DNA of 64,000 nucleotides from Deltaproteobacteria bacterium (GCA_030694465.1 JAUXYJ010000054.1:372001-436000); one strand, 5' to 3'; positions 55,635 through 64,000 are shown, counted from the first letter of the stretch. Program-made: numbers and translations. The notes: generated by a model from the letters alone, not told the origin.

Positions 55635-56198
55635 TCAGTCGCAGTAGTCTTGGAGCGCGGCCATTTCGCTGAGCGCGCGGAGCTTGGCGAGGCCCTTGGT
55701 CTCAAGCTGACGAATACGCTCACGGGTGAGGTTCATGATCACGCCGACTTCTTCGAGCGTGATCCCCCCGCGGTCTGCGATGTCGAGCGCACAGGACTCA
55801 GGGAGATCCCACACTTCGAGGTCGGGAAAGTTAAGCTTGATCGCGCCAGTGCGCTCGCTCACGTCGAGGTAGAGGTGAAACTTGCACGACACAAAGGGGC
55901 AGGGTCGGTCGGCGTACTCGCCCTGTGCACAGTCGAGACGTGCGGCGGGGCGCATAGTTGCGGCCTCGGGGTAGAGCTGGCGGCCCCGCTCGAGTTCGCG
56001 TTTTGAGAGTCTTTTGATTGAGATTGTGCGAGCTCGGACGCGGTCACGTCGGCGTGACCCATCCTCGTCTTCGTCTTCGTCAAAGGGCATCTCTACAGCG
56101 GTCGCCGTGGCAGACGAGCTGATCGATGCCAATTGGGACTGCAACATCACTGGGCCTTTTCCGTCCATCACCATGGGGAAAATCTCTTCGTACGCCAT
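55635..56198 (-). CDS. sigma-70 region-4-like DNA-binding protein
   Basis: A 187-residue protein. The start at MAYEEIFP is preferred over a frame start 17 codons earlier. The N-terminal half is acidic and probably flexible. The middle holds a Cys pair in [18 protein letters not shown]. The C-terminal 60 residues contain [45 protein letters not shown], which is a sigma region-4 helix-turn-helix with no regions 2 or 3. It therefore cannot melt promoters alone; in related Myxococcota and other bacteria such proteins are conserved but of unclear role. A metal or disulfide site by the cysteines is possible. It lies downstream of the MerR gene. Confidence 0.85.
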   Translation of the reverse strand: MAYEEIFPMVMDGKGPVMLQSQLASISSSATATAVEMPFDEDEDEDGSRRRDRVRARTISIKRLSKRELERGRQLYPEAATMRPAARLDCAQGEYADRPCPFVSCKFHLYLDVSERTGAIKLNFPDLEVWDLPESCALDIADRGGITLEEVGVIMNLTRERIRQLETKGLAKLRALSEMAALQDYCD

Positions 56199-56431
56199 CG
56201 TCAAACCCTCCAAACAGGACCGCACGTAGGAATCACTACGCCGGACCATCCATCCGCAGCCCGTGGACAGAGCGATGCGCTCTTGACCACGTGCTCAACC
56301 ACGCCAGTCGATGAGGTGGTGCGTCTCCCCGATGAGACGCACGACTACGTTGCGCCGTCTGAATCACCCCACGAGAGGAGGTGCGTCAGAGGCCCGCTGA
56401 ATACGCAGAACCAGAAGCAAAGATTGAATCG

Positions 56432-56953
56432 TTAGGCGATTTTAGCGGCGGCCCGGGCTAGATCTGCCCGCGTTGAGAGCCTTGTCTCGATCGAACGCAA
56501 CCGCTCAAGGAGAGTGGCTGCCGCTTCACGTGCTGCACGGAGGTCGCGTTTCATCACCTCTGCGACAGCGTCGTTTGTCTTGCCTAATACTGCTGCGTCG
56601 ACTCGTTCGAACAACCGTTGGGTGGTCTGATCGACCGACTCGATGTCACTTCTTAATAGAAAATACTCGCCGCGAATTTCGTCGATGGATTTGTTCTCTT
56701 GAAGCAGCCGCTTGATCTCTAGAATCTGCGGGACAATCGAGATGGGGTAGAGCCCCTGAGAGCCACGGTTCTTACCCTTCATGCCCACGCGGACAGACCG
56801 AGGCAGCAGACCAAGCTGCACGTACTTGCGCAGGGTGGCCTCACTGAACTTCAATCCGTGTTTCTCGAAGAACTCGATGATCTCGTGTGAAGCGATCCCG
56901 CTGGGAAACCTCACATCGAGACTGCCGAGCTCTTCTTCTGAGAGCCCGTCCAT
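56432..56953 (-). CDS. MerR-family transcriptional regulator
   Basis: A 173-residue protein with a MerR winged helix (SHEIIEFFEKHGLKFSEATLRKYVQLGLLPRSVRVGMKGKNRGSQGLYP) and a long C-terminal coiled coil (IVPQILEIKRLLQENKSIDEI..., then LLERLRSIETRLS). No Cys-based metal site is visible, so it is not a classical metal sensor. The pattern matches a MerR protein widely conserved in myxobacteria next to a sigma-region-4-like gene, as here (234 bp apart on the same strand). The two could act together at shared promoters; that is inferred. Confidence 0.85.
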   Translation of the reverse strand: MDGLSEEELGSLDVRFPSGIASHEIIEFFEKHGLKFSEATLRKYVQLGLLPRSVRVGMKGKNRGSQGLYPISIVPQILEIKRLLQENKSIDEIRGEYFLLRSDIESVDQTTQRLFERVDAAVLGKTNDAVAEVMKRDLRAAREAAATLLERLRSIETRLSTRADLARAAAKIA

Positions 56954-57636
56954 GTCTTCTGCTTCGCAAGTGTCGAATCTAAGGGCCTCTCACCCGGTAC
57001 AGCTGAGAGGCGTTCCATCAACCGCTTCGTTGCCGGCTCGTCAGAGACCGCCGCCGAAGTGAGATTCAATGTATTCGTTTCAGACGATCGGCGTCAACAA
57101 TCGCGGCGACTTCGCGAAATTTATTCGGCGTACAGGGGACAGTCGTTCAGCAAAGTCCGTACTGACTCACGAAAAATTCTCGCGAAGTGCCATGCAAAAT
57201 CGCTCTTTGCTCTCCATCTAGAGAGATCTATTAGTGATTTTACAGTTGATGCACGCCTAACGAGCTTATGCAGTGTGACCGATTCCAAAGCCAAGGGCGC
57301 ATCGACCATTTGAGGCACGCGATTGATTGGCAAATTTCCAGCGGACTCGACGTAGTCTTGCCCACTCCACTGTGAATATTCACTACGACCTAGACTCACC
57401 GAACACGCTCAGTGAACACGCTCAAAAAGGGCTTTGTTCAGGTAGGCAAGTGCAGGTCTATGGCAGGCAGAGCACCTTCATCCGCGTACATAAAATTTCG
57501 AATTCGGTACCTGACACACATTCGAGCGGAACAGCAATTTTACGATTGACAATTCGTGAAATCGCAATTTCGCAACGTTATTGCGGCGATTGTGCGCGAG
57601 GCCCACCCAGCCCACGCATCCGCCGTCTTCGAGACG
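56954..57636. other. low-GC gene-poor stretch
   Basis: About 680 bp without a supported gene. A hand count gives about 48% GC for 57061-57600, far below the surrounding coding DNA. Short open frames on both strands (for example 57121-57399 minus and 57327-57677 plus) have no recognisable domains and no ribosome-binding sites. A perfect 12-bp palindrome GTGAATATTCAC lies at 57372-57383. The stretch may hold promoters for both flanking transcripts, an unrecognised RNA, or a decayed foreign insertion. Confidence 0.5.
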
Positions 57637-57864
57637 TCAGACAACCGAAGCGGCGAAACCGAGGCTCATCGCGGTGATCACCGCCAGTGTCGCGCGACGA
57701 TCGGCCATGATTCGCAGCCCAAGCGCAAACAACGCCGACGGCGCTAGCAGAACGAGAAGCCACCGGATGATGGAGGGCCAGCCTGAGAGTGCCGGGGCCA
57801 ACGCGCAGAGCGACACCCACAAGAGCACGTTCAATGCGACAGCATAGACAGGGATGAGCGGCAT
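57637..57864 (-). CDS. small membrane protein, doubtful
   Basis: A 75-residue frame from MPLIPVYAV with three hydrophobic helices (YAVALNVLLWVSLCALAPAL, IIRWLLVLLAPSALFALGL, AVITAMSLGFAASVV). Composition is typical for a small inner-membrane protein and GC content is back to the genome level over this stretch. There is no clear ribosome-binding site and no known family. It is divergent from the HD-domain gene by 95 bp. Confidence 0.4.
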   Translation of the reverse strand: MPLIPVYAVALNVLLWVSLCALAPALSGWPSIIRWLLVLLAPSALFALGLRIMADRRATLAVITAMSLGFAASVV

Positions 57865-57959
57865 AGTTGGGTCGTTAGCACTGTGTTGCTTGGGCTGGAA
57901 ATATAGCGGCAAATTCGCGTTGCCCACAGACTCGTGACCTACCTTCGCGGTCAAACCCG

Positions 57960-59282
57960 ATGATTCTCAGAGACCCCATTCATGGGCTGGTCGCGTTCGA
58001 ACGACCAAGCGAAGAGCTGGTCGTCCGCTTGCTCGATACCCGAGAGGTTCAGCGCCTTCGCAGAGTGCGTAGCCTCGGCGTCACGTCGCTGGCTTTTCCG
58101 GGCGCAGAGCACTCGCGGTTCGCTCACGCAGTGGGCGCCGCGCACGTGATGAGCCTGTTTTTGCAGCGGATGTGCTCGCTCTCCACAGAGCTCTCGCCCA
58201 GCGAGAGACCCTCGCTCGAAGACGAGCAACTAGGGCTCGCTGCAGCGCTGCTGCATGACATTGGTCACGGTCCATTGTCTCATCTCTTCGAAGAGGTCTT
58301 CGTGGGAGCTCCAAAGCACGAACGCTGGACCAGCGCGCTCTTGCTCGATCCCGACTCGGACGTCTGCAGGGTGCTTCACGAGACTGACCCGTCGCTCCCA
58401 GCAAGCGTCAATCAGCTCGTACACGGACATCACAGCAAGCCGTGGCTCGCGCACGCGGTGAGCGGGACCTTTGACGTCGATCGCTGCGATTATCTGCTGC
58501 GCGATTCGTACATGACCGGCGTGCGATATGGGCTCTTTGATCTCCCATGGCTTCTTCGCTCTCTCCGGATCGCGCGGAGCGCTGGGGGCGACGCGACCCT
58601 CGCGGTCGATGGCACCAAGGGACTCTCGGCCGTCGAAGGCTTCTTCTTGGCACGGTTGTTCATGTACCAGCAGGTGTATTTTCACAAAGCGTCGCGGGCG
58701 GCCGAAGTGATGATTCGCTCGCTATTTGCCCGCGCAGTGGAGCTGCAACAGATGCACCCGGGCGACTCGCCGCTCCCTCCGGTCCTCGCCGCCCTCGCCA
58801 ACCGCACCACGGTGAGCCCGCGGGACTACGCATCACTCGACGACAGCGTCCTGTGGACCTGCATCGATCGCTGGCAGTCCGAGAGCAATGACCCGATTTT
58901 GCGTGATCTAGCCGGGCGAATTCAGCGACGTTCGCTCTTCAAGTCCGCGGCCCTCGACGACGAAGACGCCCAACGTGCGCCAGAGCTTCTTGAGGCGCTC
59001 CAGAAGATCGTGGCCGATGCGGGCTTCGATCCGAAGTACTACGCGGCGTATGACATTGCGAGCACGGGACTCTTCGACGAGGCGAGCGTGCCCTCCGAGG
59101 CCATGTATGTTTGCTACTCACGGCGCGCGCCTCGTGTGCTCTCTCGCGCTTCACTCTTGCTGGGAAAGCTCCGAGGCGAGCGGCTCACCACGCGCAGACT
59201 GATGTTTCCGTTCGAAGTCCGCGACCAAGTCGCTACATTGCTCGGCAGGTCGCCACAGCTCTCACTCGCACTTCCGTTCTGA
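57960..59282 (+). CDS. HD-superfamily phosphohydrolase (COG1078, SAMHD1/dGTPase-like)
   Basis: A 440-residue protein with the order of metal ligands expected for this group: EHSRFAHAVGAAHV (first His), LLHDIGHGPLSHLFE (HD pair), HGHHSKPW, and DVDRCDYLLRDSYMTGV (last Asp). The N-terminal RDPIHGLV is also typical. Members hydrolyse deoxynucleoside triphosphates or related phosphates; the exact substrate is not predictable. Full length, no truncation. It lies 6 bp upstream of a secreted-protein gene, which suggests an operon although the products act in different compartments. Confidence 0.9.
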   Translation: MILRDPIHGLVAFERPSEELVVRLLDTREVQRLRRVRSLGVTSLAFPGAEHSRFAHAVGAAHVMSLFLQRMCSLSTELSPSERPSLEDEQLGLAAALLHDIGHGPLSHLFEEVFVGAPKHERWTSALLLDPDSDVCRVLHETDPSLPASVNQLVHGHHSKPWLAHAVSGTFDVDRCDYLLRDSYMTGVRYGLFDLPWLLRSLRIARSAGGDATLAVDGTKGLSAVEGFFLARLFMYQQVYFHKASRAAEVMIRSLFARAVELQQMHPGDSPLPPVLAALANRTTVSPRDYASLDDSVLWTCIDRWQSESNDPILRDLAGRIQRRSLFKSAALDDEDAQRAPELLEALQKIVADAGFDPKYYAAYDIASTGLFDEASVPSEAMYVCYSRRAPRVLSRASLLLGKLRGERLTTRRLMFPFEVRDQVATLLGRSPQLSLALPF

Positions 59283-59288
59283 CCTCCC

Positions 59289-60419
59289 ATGACCCATCCA
59301 ACCCCAAGGCTCGTCCCGCCATCGACGTTGTGTTTGCTGCGCGTAAGCGCGTTTGTGAGCGCAGTGTGCATTTCGCCTTGGGCTCGTGCACAGAGCGCAC
59401 CCGAGAGCGCCGGCCCTGCACCTCATGTGTCTCTCCTCATCGCGCCGCGTCCGGCGTCGCTTCGCTGGGTATTCGCGCTTCGCAATGACGGGCCCGTGGC
59501 CACCGAGGTGGTCGTCAATCGATACCTGCTCTCGGTCGAGGTGACCCCGCCAGCGCCCCCTGAGACGCCCAACAGCGGACGACGACGACGCAGACAGCGG
59601 ATGCCACGTCCAACGACCTGCAGAGCCTCTCTGATGCCACGAAGCACCACAGAGCTCGCGCGCACCACGTTGGCACCCGGAGAGCGCTACGAAGAGGGCT
59701 TTGATCTGCGTGAGCTGTGTGGCGTGAGGCTCCGACGTGCGGTGGTGCCAGGCGCAACGCTCCAGTTTCGTTACGGTCCGCGCGTGGGGCGTAGGCCCAG
59801 TTTTCGAAGCGCGGTCGTGTGGGCAGAGACACCCACGCCGATTGTCTCGCTTGATGCGTCACCGATGCCGTTGGAGGGCGACGTCGCGAACTTTCCGCCA
59901 GCGCCATCGCAGCGCGTGCCCGAGGGGGCTCTGACGGTGATCGCGCCGACTACCGTAAGCGCGACGCGCGTGATGAATGCTCGTTTTACTGCGAGATTGC
60001 GCACGCGGGGAGAGCTCCCTCAGACGGTCTTCTACGTCCCCTCGATGTGGTCTCTCGATGTCGTGACCCCCGAGGGGCAGAAGGCCTCGTGCATCGATCC
60101 GAGGCTGGGATACGTCGGATTGCCCGAGTATTTGAGGTCCGTTCGTCGCCGAAGTGGGCCCTCGGCGTCGCTCGTCGCTGGATATCTCTGTGACACAGGC
60201 TTGCTCGATCAACCGGGGATTTACATGGTGAGGGCGGTGTTTTCGTCCCTCGTGGCGCCCACGACCCAGCGTCACCCAAGCCACCGCGGTGTGGTACGAT
60301 CGCCTTGGTTTTGGCTGCATATTTCGCAGGGAAGACCCGATCTCTTGTATCGCCCGCTGCCGCTCCACGATCCGCACCAGCAAGCGGCCCAAGAAGCCGA
60401 ATACGACACCGAGCAGTGA
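59289..60419 (+). CDS. exported protein, unknown
   Basis: A 376-residue protein with a signal peptide (LCLLRVSAFVSAVCISPWARAQS, cleavage after ARA). The mature part starts with a beta-rich segment (HVSLLIAPRPASLRWVFALRNDGPVATEVVVNRYLLSVEV) and contains a basic insertion RRRRRQR and four Cys at wide spacing (TCRAS, ELCGV, ASCID, YLCDT), possibly in disulfides. No family was recognised. It lies 6 bp after the HD-domain gene, and its stop overlaps (GTGA) a small frame leading to the response regulator gene, so all may be one transcript. Confidence 0.65.
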   Translation: MTHPTPRLVPPSTLCLLRVSAFVSAVCISPWARAQSAPESAGPAPHVSLLIAPRPASLRWVFALRNDGPVATEVVVNRYLLSVEVTPPAPPETPNSGRRRRRQRMPRPTTCRASLMPRSTTELARTTLAPGERYEEGFDLRELCGVRLRRAVVPGATLQFRYGPRVGRRPSFRSAVVWAETPTPIVSLDASPMPLEGDVANFPPAPSQRVPEGALTVIAPTTVSATRVMNARFTARLRTRGELPQTVFYVPSMWSLDVVTPEGQKASCIDPRLGYVGLPEYLRSVRRRSGPSASLVAGYLCDTGLLDQPGIYMVRAVFSSLVAPTTQRHPSHRGVVRSPWFWLHISQGRPDLLYRPLPLHDPHQQAAQEAEYDTEQ

Positions 60420-60652
60420 CAACCCTCCGCGTGGACTCGCTCGATCCGGACACAGTTCTCGCTTGCCGGATCCGTGACCGGGCGGTGTACGATCCTTTCG
60501 GGAGCAATTCGCGAGACCAAGCTGGCATCGCGAAGGAGCTCTTTGTTCTCCGAGGGTGCGCTCAGCGGGTCCTTGTTTGGCTCACAGGTTGCCCACTACA
60601 ACTTGGATCCGACCGAGGCTCTTCAGAGCGCAGGAGCAGAGAAGGGCGATGA
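60416..60652 (+). CDS. possible 78-residue coupled ORF, doubtful frame
   Basis: A GTG at 60416 overlaps the upstream stop (GTGA), and its TGA overlaps the ATG of the response regulator (ATGA), the arrangement of a translationally coupled gene. The first 40 codons have GC-rich third positions like real genes here (VTTLRVDSLDPDTVLACRIR). From about 60545 the third-position bias moves to the next frame (SLFSEGALSGSLFGSQVAHYNL), so either the gene is frameshifted, or a natural gene uses both parts, or there is no gene. The product has no known family. Confidence 0.35.
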   Translation: MTTLRVDSLDPDTVLACRIRDRAVYDPFGSNSRDQAGIAKELFVLRGCAQRVLVWLTGCPLQLGSDRGSSERRSREGR

Positions 60653-62013
60653 CAAAGATTCTGGTTGTCGACGACGAGCGAACATTGCGTGGTGCCGTGT
60701 GCAGTATGCTCCGAGGCGCGGGCTACGAGGTCGAAGAAGCCAGTGATGGCAATCGCGCGATCGAGCAAGCAGGCCAGAGCGCCTACGACGTCGTCCTGAC
60801 GGACCTCAAGATGGGCGGGCTCGATGGGCTCGCAGTGCTGCGTCGCATCCGAGAGCTCCAGCCCTTGACAGAGGTCATCGTGATGACCGCGTACGGCACG
60901 ATTGAGAGTGCGGTCGACGCAATGCGCGCCGGTGCGTACGACTACATTCAGAAGCCGTTTACCGAAGAAGAGCTGCTCATGAAGCTCGCCAAGGCGATCG
61001 AGAAGCGCCAGCTTGGGACGGCGTATGCGCTGATGGCGCAAGAGTTTCGCGACCGTTACAAGTTCGACAACATCATCGGCCGCAGCGGCGCCATCCGTGA
61101 CGTGATCGCGCGCGTCGTAAAGATCTCAGCCTCGGATGCCACAGTGCTGATCACTGGCGAATCTGGCACCGGAAAAGAAATGGTCGCGAAGGCGATCCAT
61201 GCGAACTCGAGGCGGTCCAACAAGCCCTTTGTCACCGTCAACTGCGCGGCCATGACCGAGACGCTCATCGAGAGCGAGCTCTTTGGGCACAGCAAGGGCG
61301 CGTTTACGGGCGCGACCAAAGACCGCAAGGGCCTGTTTGAAGAAGCCAACGGCGCGACGTTTTTCTTCGATGAGGTCGCAGAGACGACGCCCAGCTTTCA
61401 GGCCAAGTTGCTGCGCGCGATTCAAGAGGGCGAGGTCCGTCGCGTAGGCGAGACGAAGCCTATTTTTGTGGACGTCCGCATCGTCGCAGCGACAAACCAA
61501 GACCTCCAGCGAGCGATCGCTGAGAAGCGATTTCGCCAGGATTTATACTACCGACTCAATGTCGTACGTTTCTTGCTGCCGCCGCTGCGTGAGCGCAAAG
61601 AAGACGTGCCGCAGCTGGTCGAGCACTTCTTGGCAAAGATCGCAAAGAAGACGGGACAGCGCGCAAAGCTTGGGGAGGGCGTGCTCGAGTATTTGCTCGC
61701 GTACGACTATCCGGGAAACATCCGCGAGCTCGAGAACATGATCGAGCAGGGCGTCGCGCTCTCTGCGCGTACGGGCGTGATTCAGCTTGAGGATGTTGCC
61801 CCTCAGGACATGATCCTCAGCTCGCCAGACGAGAGCGCGGCACACAGCCGCACGTTAACCAACACGGTCGATCAGGCCGAGCGCGAGGCCATTATTTCGG
61901 CCCTGCGTGAGTTTGACGGAAATCGAGAGAGAGCAGCTGAATTGCTGGGACTCTCGACCACCACGCTCTGGCGAAAGATGAAGCGACTCAACGTCGTGTG
62001 GTCCAACACCTGA
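60649..62013 (+). CDS. NtrC-type sigma54-dependent response regulator
   Basis: A 454-residue response regulator from ATG 60649 (preceded by GAAGGGCG; upstream codons are open but precede the receiver). Receiver residues 1-120: KILVVDDE, phospho-acceptor Asp in VVLTDLKMGG, MTAYGT, and Lys in IQKPFTEEE. AAA+ core: GESGTGKE, GAFTGATKD, FFFDEVAETTP (variant of GGTLFLDEIGE), [13 protein letters not shown]-terminal Fis HTH: NRERAAELLGLSTTTLWRKMKRL. It should activate sigma54 promoters after phosphorylation by an unlinked kinase; no histidine kinase gene is near. It converges with the gene coupled to purA. Confidence 0.95.
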   Translation: MTKILVVDDERTLRGAVCSMLRGAGYEVEEASDGNRAIEQAGQSAYDVVLTDLKMGGLDGLAVLRRIRELQPLTEVIVMTAYGTIESAVDAMRAGAYDYIQKPFTEEELLMKLAKAIEKRQLGTAYALMAQEFRDRYKFDNIIGRSGAIRDVIARVVKISASDATVLITGESGTGKEMVAKAIHANSRRSNKPFVTVNCAAMTETLIESELFGHSKGAFTGATKDRKGLFEEANGATFFFDEVAETTPSFQAKLLRAIQEGEVRRVGETKPIFVDVRIVAATNQDLQRAIAEKRFRQDLYYRLNVVRFLLPPLRERKEDVPQLVEHFLAKIAKKTGQRAKLGEGVLEYLLAYDYPGNIRELENMIEQGVALSARTGVIQLEDVAPQDMILSSPDESAAHSRTLTNTVDQAEREAIISALREFDGNRERAAELLGLSTTTLWRKMKRLNVVWSNT

Positions 62014-62032
62014 GGCCTCGGCCAGACACGTC

Positions 62033-62530
62033 TCAGAGCGTCGGGATGTGCCACACTCGCACGGCGACCGCGCGGTCTTCGGTGGAGGGCTCGGCGTTGT
62101 GAACACTCGCGATCGTCTCAGCGGCCGCGCGCGCCGCGAAGAGCCCGTGTGGATTCACCCCAGCGAGAGCGTGCACAGAGAGCAGCGACACAAACGGCTC
62201 GATCACCTCGATCACGTCGTATCCGAGAAAGACCAGCTCGTTCTCTGGGGGCGCGATGACGATCGGGAGAGCGCCGCGAACGAAGGGCTCCTGCGGCACT
62301 TCAAACACGATGACTTCGACGTCAAGTTTGGCTTCTCGCGCGGACTTGGCGAGGGCAATGGCAACATCAAGATCATCGATGACGCAGTCGCCCTCGGCGA
62401 GGGCCTCGCGATACTGTGAGCGCAGTTTTGCGTGGCGCTTTTCTGACGAAATCGCGTCGAGCGGCGCACGATGGACGCCGCGGTAGTGCCCAGTCGCGGA
62501 CGCGACGATGAGCGCGCCTCGGTCGATCAC
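62033..62530 (-). CDS. conserved-looking unknown protein coupled to purA
   Basis: A 165-residue protein. GTG 62530 overlaps the purA stop (GTGA), so it is translated with purA. It is a compact alpha/beta protein with two parallel parts: RGALIVASATGHY and CVIDDLDVAIALAKSAREAKLDVEVIVFEVP, then LPIVIAPPENELVFLGYDVIEVIEPFVSLL, reminiscent of a Rossmann-like or nucleotide-binding layer, but without a named motif. Coupling with adenylosuccinate synthase points to a role near AMP metabolism, or just to a conserved gene pair. It converges with the response regulator gene. Confidence 0.6.
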   Translation of the reverse strand: MIDRGALIVASATGHYRGVHRAPLDAISSEKRHAKLRSQYREALAEGDCVIDDLDVAIALAKSAREAKLDVEVIVFEVPQEPFVRGALPIVIAPPENELVFLGYDVIEVIEPFVSLLSVHALAGVNPHGLFAARAAAETIASVHNAEPSTEDRAVAVRVWHIPTL

Positions 62531-63810
62531 GATCGACCCGCAAACACATCGTGACAGGCCACGGTCTGCGCACGGTCTGCGCCGACGGAGACCATCGCGA
62601 TGGGGACACCGACACGCGCTTCAATCATGCGGAGGTAATCTTGAGCTGTCTCGGGCAGATCAGCCATCGTGCGCGCGCCGGTCAAGTCTTCGGTCCAACC
62701 AGCAAAATCCTCGTAGACTGGCGAGGCCTCATCGAGAGAATCGATAGGGAATTCTTCAGTGAATTCTCCGTGTACGGTGTAGCCCACGCAGACCGGGATG
62801 AGCTTGTAACCCGTGAGAATGTCGAGCTTGGTGACGACCAAGTCGGTCAGCCCATTGACGCGCGCGACGTAGCGGAGCGCAGGCAGATCGAGCCACCCGC
62901 AGCGCCGAGGGCGCCCGGTCGTCGCGCCGTACTCTTCACCTGCTTCGCGTAGAGAATCCCCGGCGGATCCGACGAGCTCTGTCGGAAACGGGCCATGTCC
63001 TACGCGAGTGCAGTAGGCCTTGGTGATCCCGACGACGCGATGGATCTGCGTGGGTCCTACGCCGACCCCTGTGCACGCGCCGCCGGCCACGGTGTTGGAG
63101 CTGGTCACAAACGGATAGGTGCCATGATCAAGATCAAGCAGCGTGCCTTGTGCGCCCTCGAAGACAACTCGGTCGTTGCGCTTGAGCGCGCGATCCACCG
63201 CGATGGACGCATCCCCCAACATCGGACGAAGCTCGTCGGCGATCGGCGTGATGTACGCCATCGCTTCTTCTGCAGTCGGAAGCGTCGCGCCGATCGCGCG
63301 AGCGCGTGTGCGCCACGGCTCGATGAGCTGCTCAAGGACGCGCTCACATCGGGTGGGGTCCAGCAGGTCTCCGACACGCGCGCCGATGCGGGCGGCCTTG
63401 TCGCTGTAGGTTGGGCCGATTCCGCGGCCGGTGGTCCCGATGGATTGCGGGCCGGCGTTGGCTGCGCGATCGATTGCGGCCTGAAACGGAAGGGTCACGT
63501 GGGCACGCGGAGAGAGCACCATGCGCTCGCGCACCGAGAGCCCACGGGCTTCGAGTTCGCGGACTTCGGCGAGCAAAATCGCAAGGTCAATCACCATTCC
63601 CGAGGCGAGCACGCAGGTCGCGCGAGGGTGCAATACACCCGAGGGCAGGAGGTGCGTGACGATCTTTTGTCCGTTGACCTTGAGCGTGTGGCCAGCGTTG
63701 GCACCGCCGCCGTAACGCACAACCATGTCAGCGTTTTCGGCCAGCAGATCCACGATCTTGCCTTTGCCTTCGTCTCCCCATTGGGCGCCCACTACGATGA
63801 TTGCAGTCAT
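62527..63810 (-). CDS. purA: adenylosuccinate synthase
   Basis: A 427-residue enzyme of standard length. Diagnostic motifs: VVGAQWGDEGKGKIVD (IMP/GTP-binding loop), GGANAGHTLKV (catalytic His), GTTGRGIGPTYSDK, VFEGAQGTLLDLDHGTYPFVTSSN, and TGRPRRCGWLDL. It makes adenylosuccinate from IMP, aspartate and GTP, the committed step to AMP, in the cytoplasm. The next gene starts within its stop codon. Upstream sequence to the window end shows one weak hairpin (CTTCT-CTC-AGAAG at 63826-63838) and no clear promoter. Confidence 0.98.
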   Translation of the reverse strand: MTAIIVVGAQWGDEGKGKIVDLLAENADMVVRYGGGANAGHTLKVNGQKIVTHLLPSGVLHPRATCVLASGMVIDLAILLAEVRELEARGLSVRERMVLSPRAHVTLPFQAAIDRAANAGPQSIGTTGRGIGPTYSDKAARIGARVGDLLDPTRCERVLEQLIEPWRTRARAIGATLPTAEEAMAYITPIADELRPMLGDASIAVDRALKRNDRVVFEGAQGTLLDLDHGTYPFVTSSNTVAGGACTGVGVGPTQIHRVVGITKAYCTRVGHGPFPTELVGSAGDSLREAGEEYGATTGRPRRCGWLDLPALRYVARVNGLTDLVVTKLDILTGYKLIPVCVGYTVHGEFTEEFPIDSLDEASPVYEDFAGWTEDLTGARTMADLPETAQDYLRMIEARVGVPIAMVSVGADRAQTVACHDVFAGRS

Positions 63811-64000
63811 GTCTAAGTGCTCCGACTTCTCTCAGAAGAGTGGTGACTACGAGCTTGGCGAACGTCGTGGTTGACGCCGCGGGTGCTCGGTGGGGGTGAC
63901 GTACACCATTTGTCTACGACGTTAGAACGGTCCCCCGCCCAAAGTGTCACCGAGCGGCCTCCATGGTCACGACAGCGCCAGAGACTTCGTCCACGACGTG

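Noticed and set aside
57372-57383. The palindrome GTGAATATTCAC as an inverted-repeat end of a mobile element
   Set aside because: There is no second copy, no transposase and no target duplication in the surrounding sequence.
57121-57399. Minus-strand 92-residue frame in the low-GC stretch
   Set aside because: No domain, no ribosome-binding site, and its composition does not match neighbouring genes; it is left as part of the unexplained region.

Overview
The window looks like a chromosomal segment of a high-GC member of the Myxococcota, probably order Polyangiales. The signs are strongly GC-biased third codon positions, many secreted lipoproteins whose mature N-termini are Asp/Ala/Gly/Thr-rich linkers (DAGGD-like), an FHA-GAF-sigma54 activator, a two-gene DNA-binding module common in myxobacteria (an orphan sigma-region-4 protein and a MerR protein), and a short archaeal-type homoserine dehydrogenase. 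This placement is inferred from gene content; no rRNA is present. I see no insertion sequence, prophage, CRISPR array or integrase.

Layout. 1-5.1 kb (minus): a small Cys-rich lipoprotein, an FHA-GAF-AAA+ sigma54 activator, a receiver-like Fis-HTH protein, and a HEAT-repeat lipoprotein. 5.1-10.3 kb (minus): a Fur-family regulator, a TonB-dependent receptor and two lipoproteins in tight coupling. Matching 15-bp palindromes (TGCAACA-N-TGTTGCA type) sit in front of both the receptor and the regulator, so this is a probable metal-acquisition regulon. 10.3-15.8 kb (minus): SGNH hydrolase, penicillin-acylase-type amidase and metallophosphoesterase. 15.9-21.5 kb (plus): SMC and TypA/BipA. 21.5-24.6 kb (minus): a secreted lipoprotein, a periplasmic protein and a YihY/BrkB membrane protein. 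24.6-32.8 kb (plus): an AddB/AddA-like recombination nuclease pair and a homoserine dehydrogenase fused to CBS domains. 32.8-36.8 kb: a divergent pair, an LRR/zinc-ribbon/SDR fusion facing a degenerate EF-Tu-like protein. 36.8-40.7 kb (minus): a second penicillin-acylase-type protein and a quinone oxidoreductase. 40.8-44.0 kb (plus): a membrane protein and two paralogous GTPases, followed by a bidirectional terminator and tRNA-Gly(GCC). 44.2-52.4 kb: a LolC/E-type permease, a large lipoprotein, a coiled-coil protein, an RpoD-family sigma factor behind a long leader, a WYL regulator and an orphan peptide-type substrate-binding lipoprotein. 52.4-57 kb (minus): purD, purH, the sigma-region-4-like protein and the MerR protein. 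57-57.6 kb: a low-GC (about 48%) stretch with no convincing gene. 57.6-64 kb: a small membrane protein, an HD phosphohydrolase, a secreted protein, an NtrC-type response regulator, an unknown protein coupled to purA, and purA.

How genes work together. purH-purD and purA are IMP- and AMP-branch purine genes. AddA and AddB overlap by ATGA and should form one end-resection enzyme, but the nuclease site looks intact only in AddA. The Fur protein probably controls itself and the receptor operon. The two regulators near the left end (FHA activator and receiver-like protein) are probably co-transcribed. The least explained parts are the LRR-SDR/EF-Tu-like divergon, the receptor operon's substrate, and the low-GC stretch.
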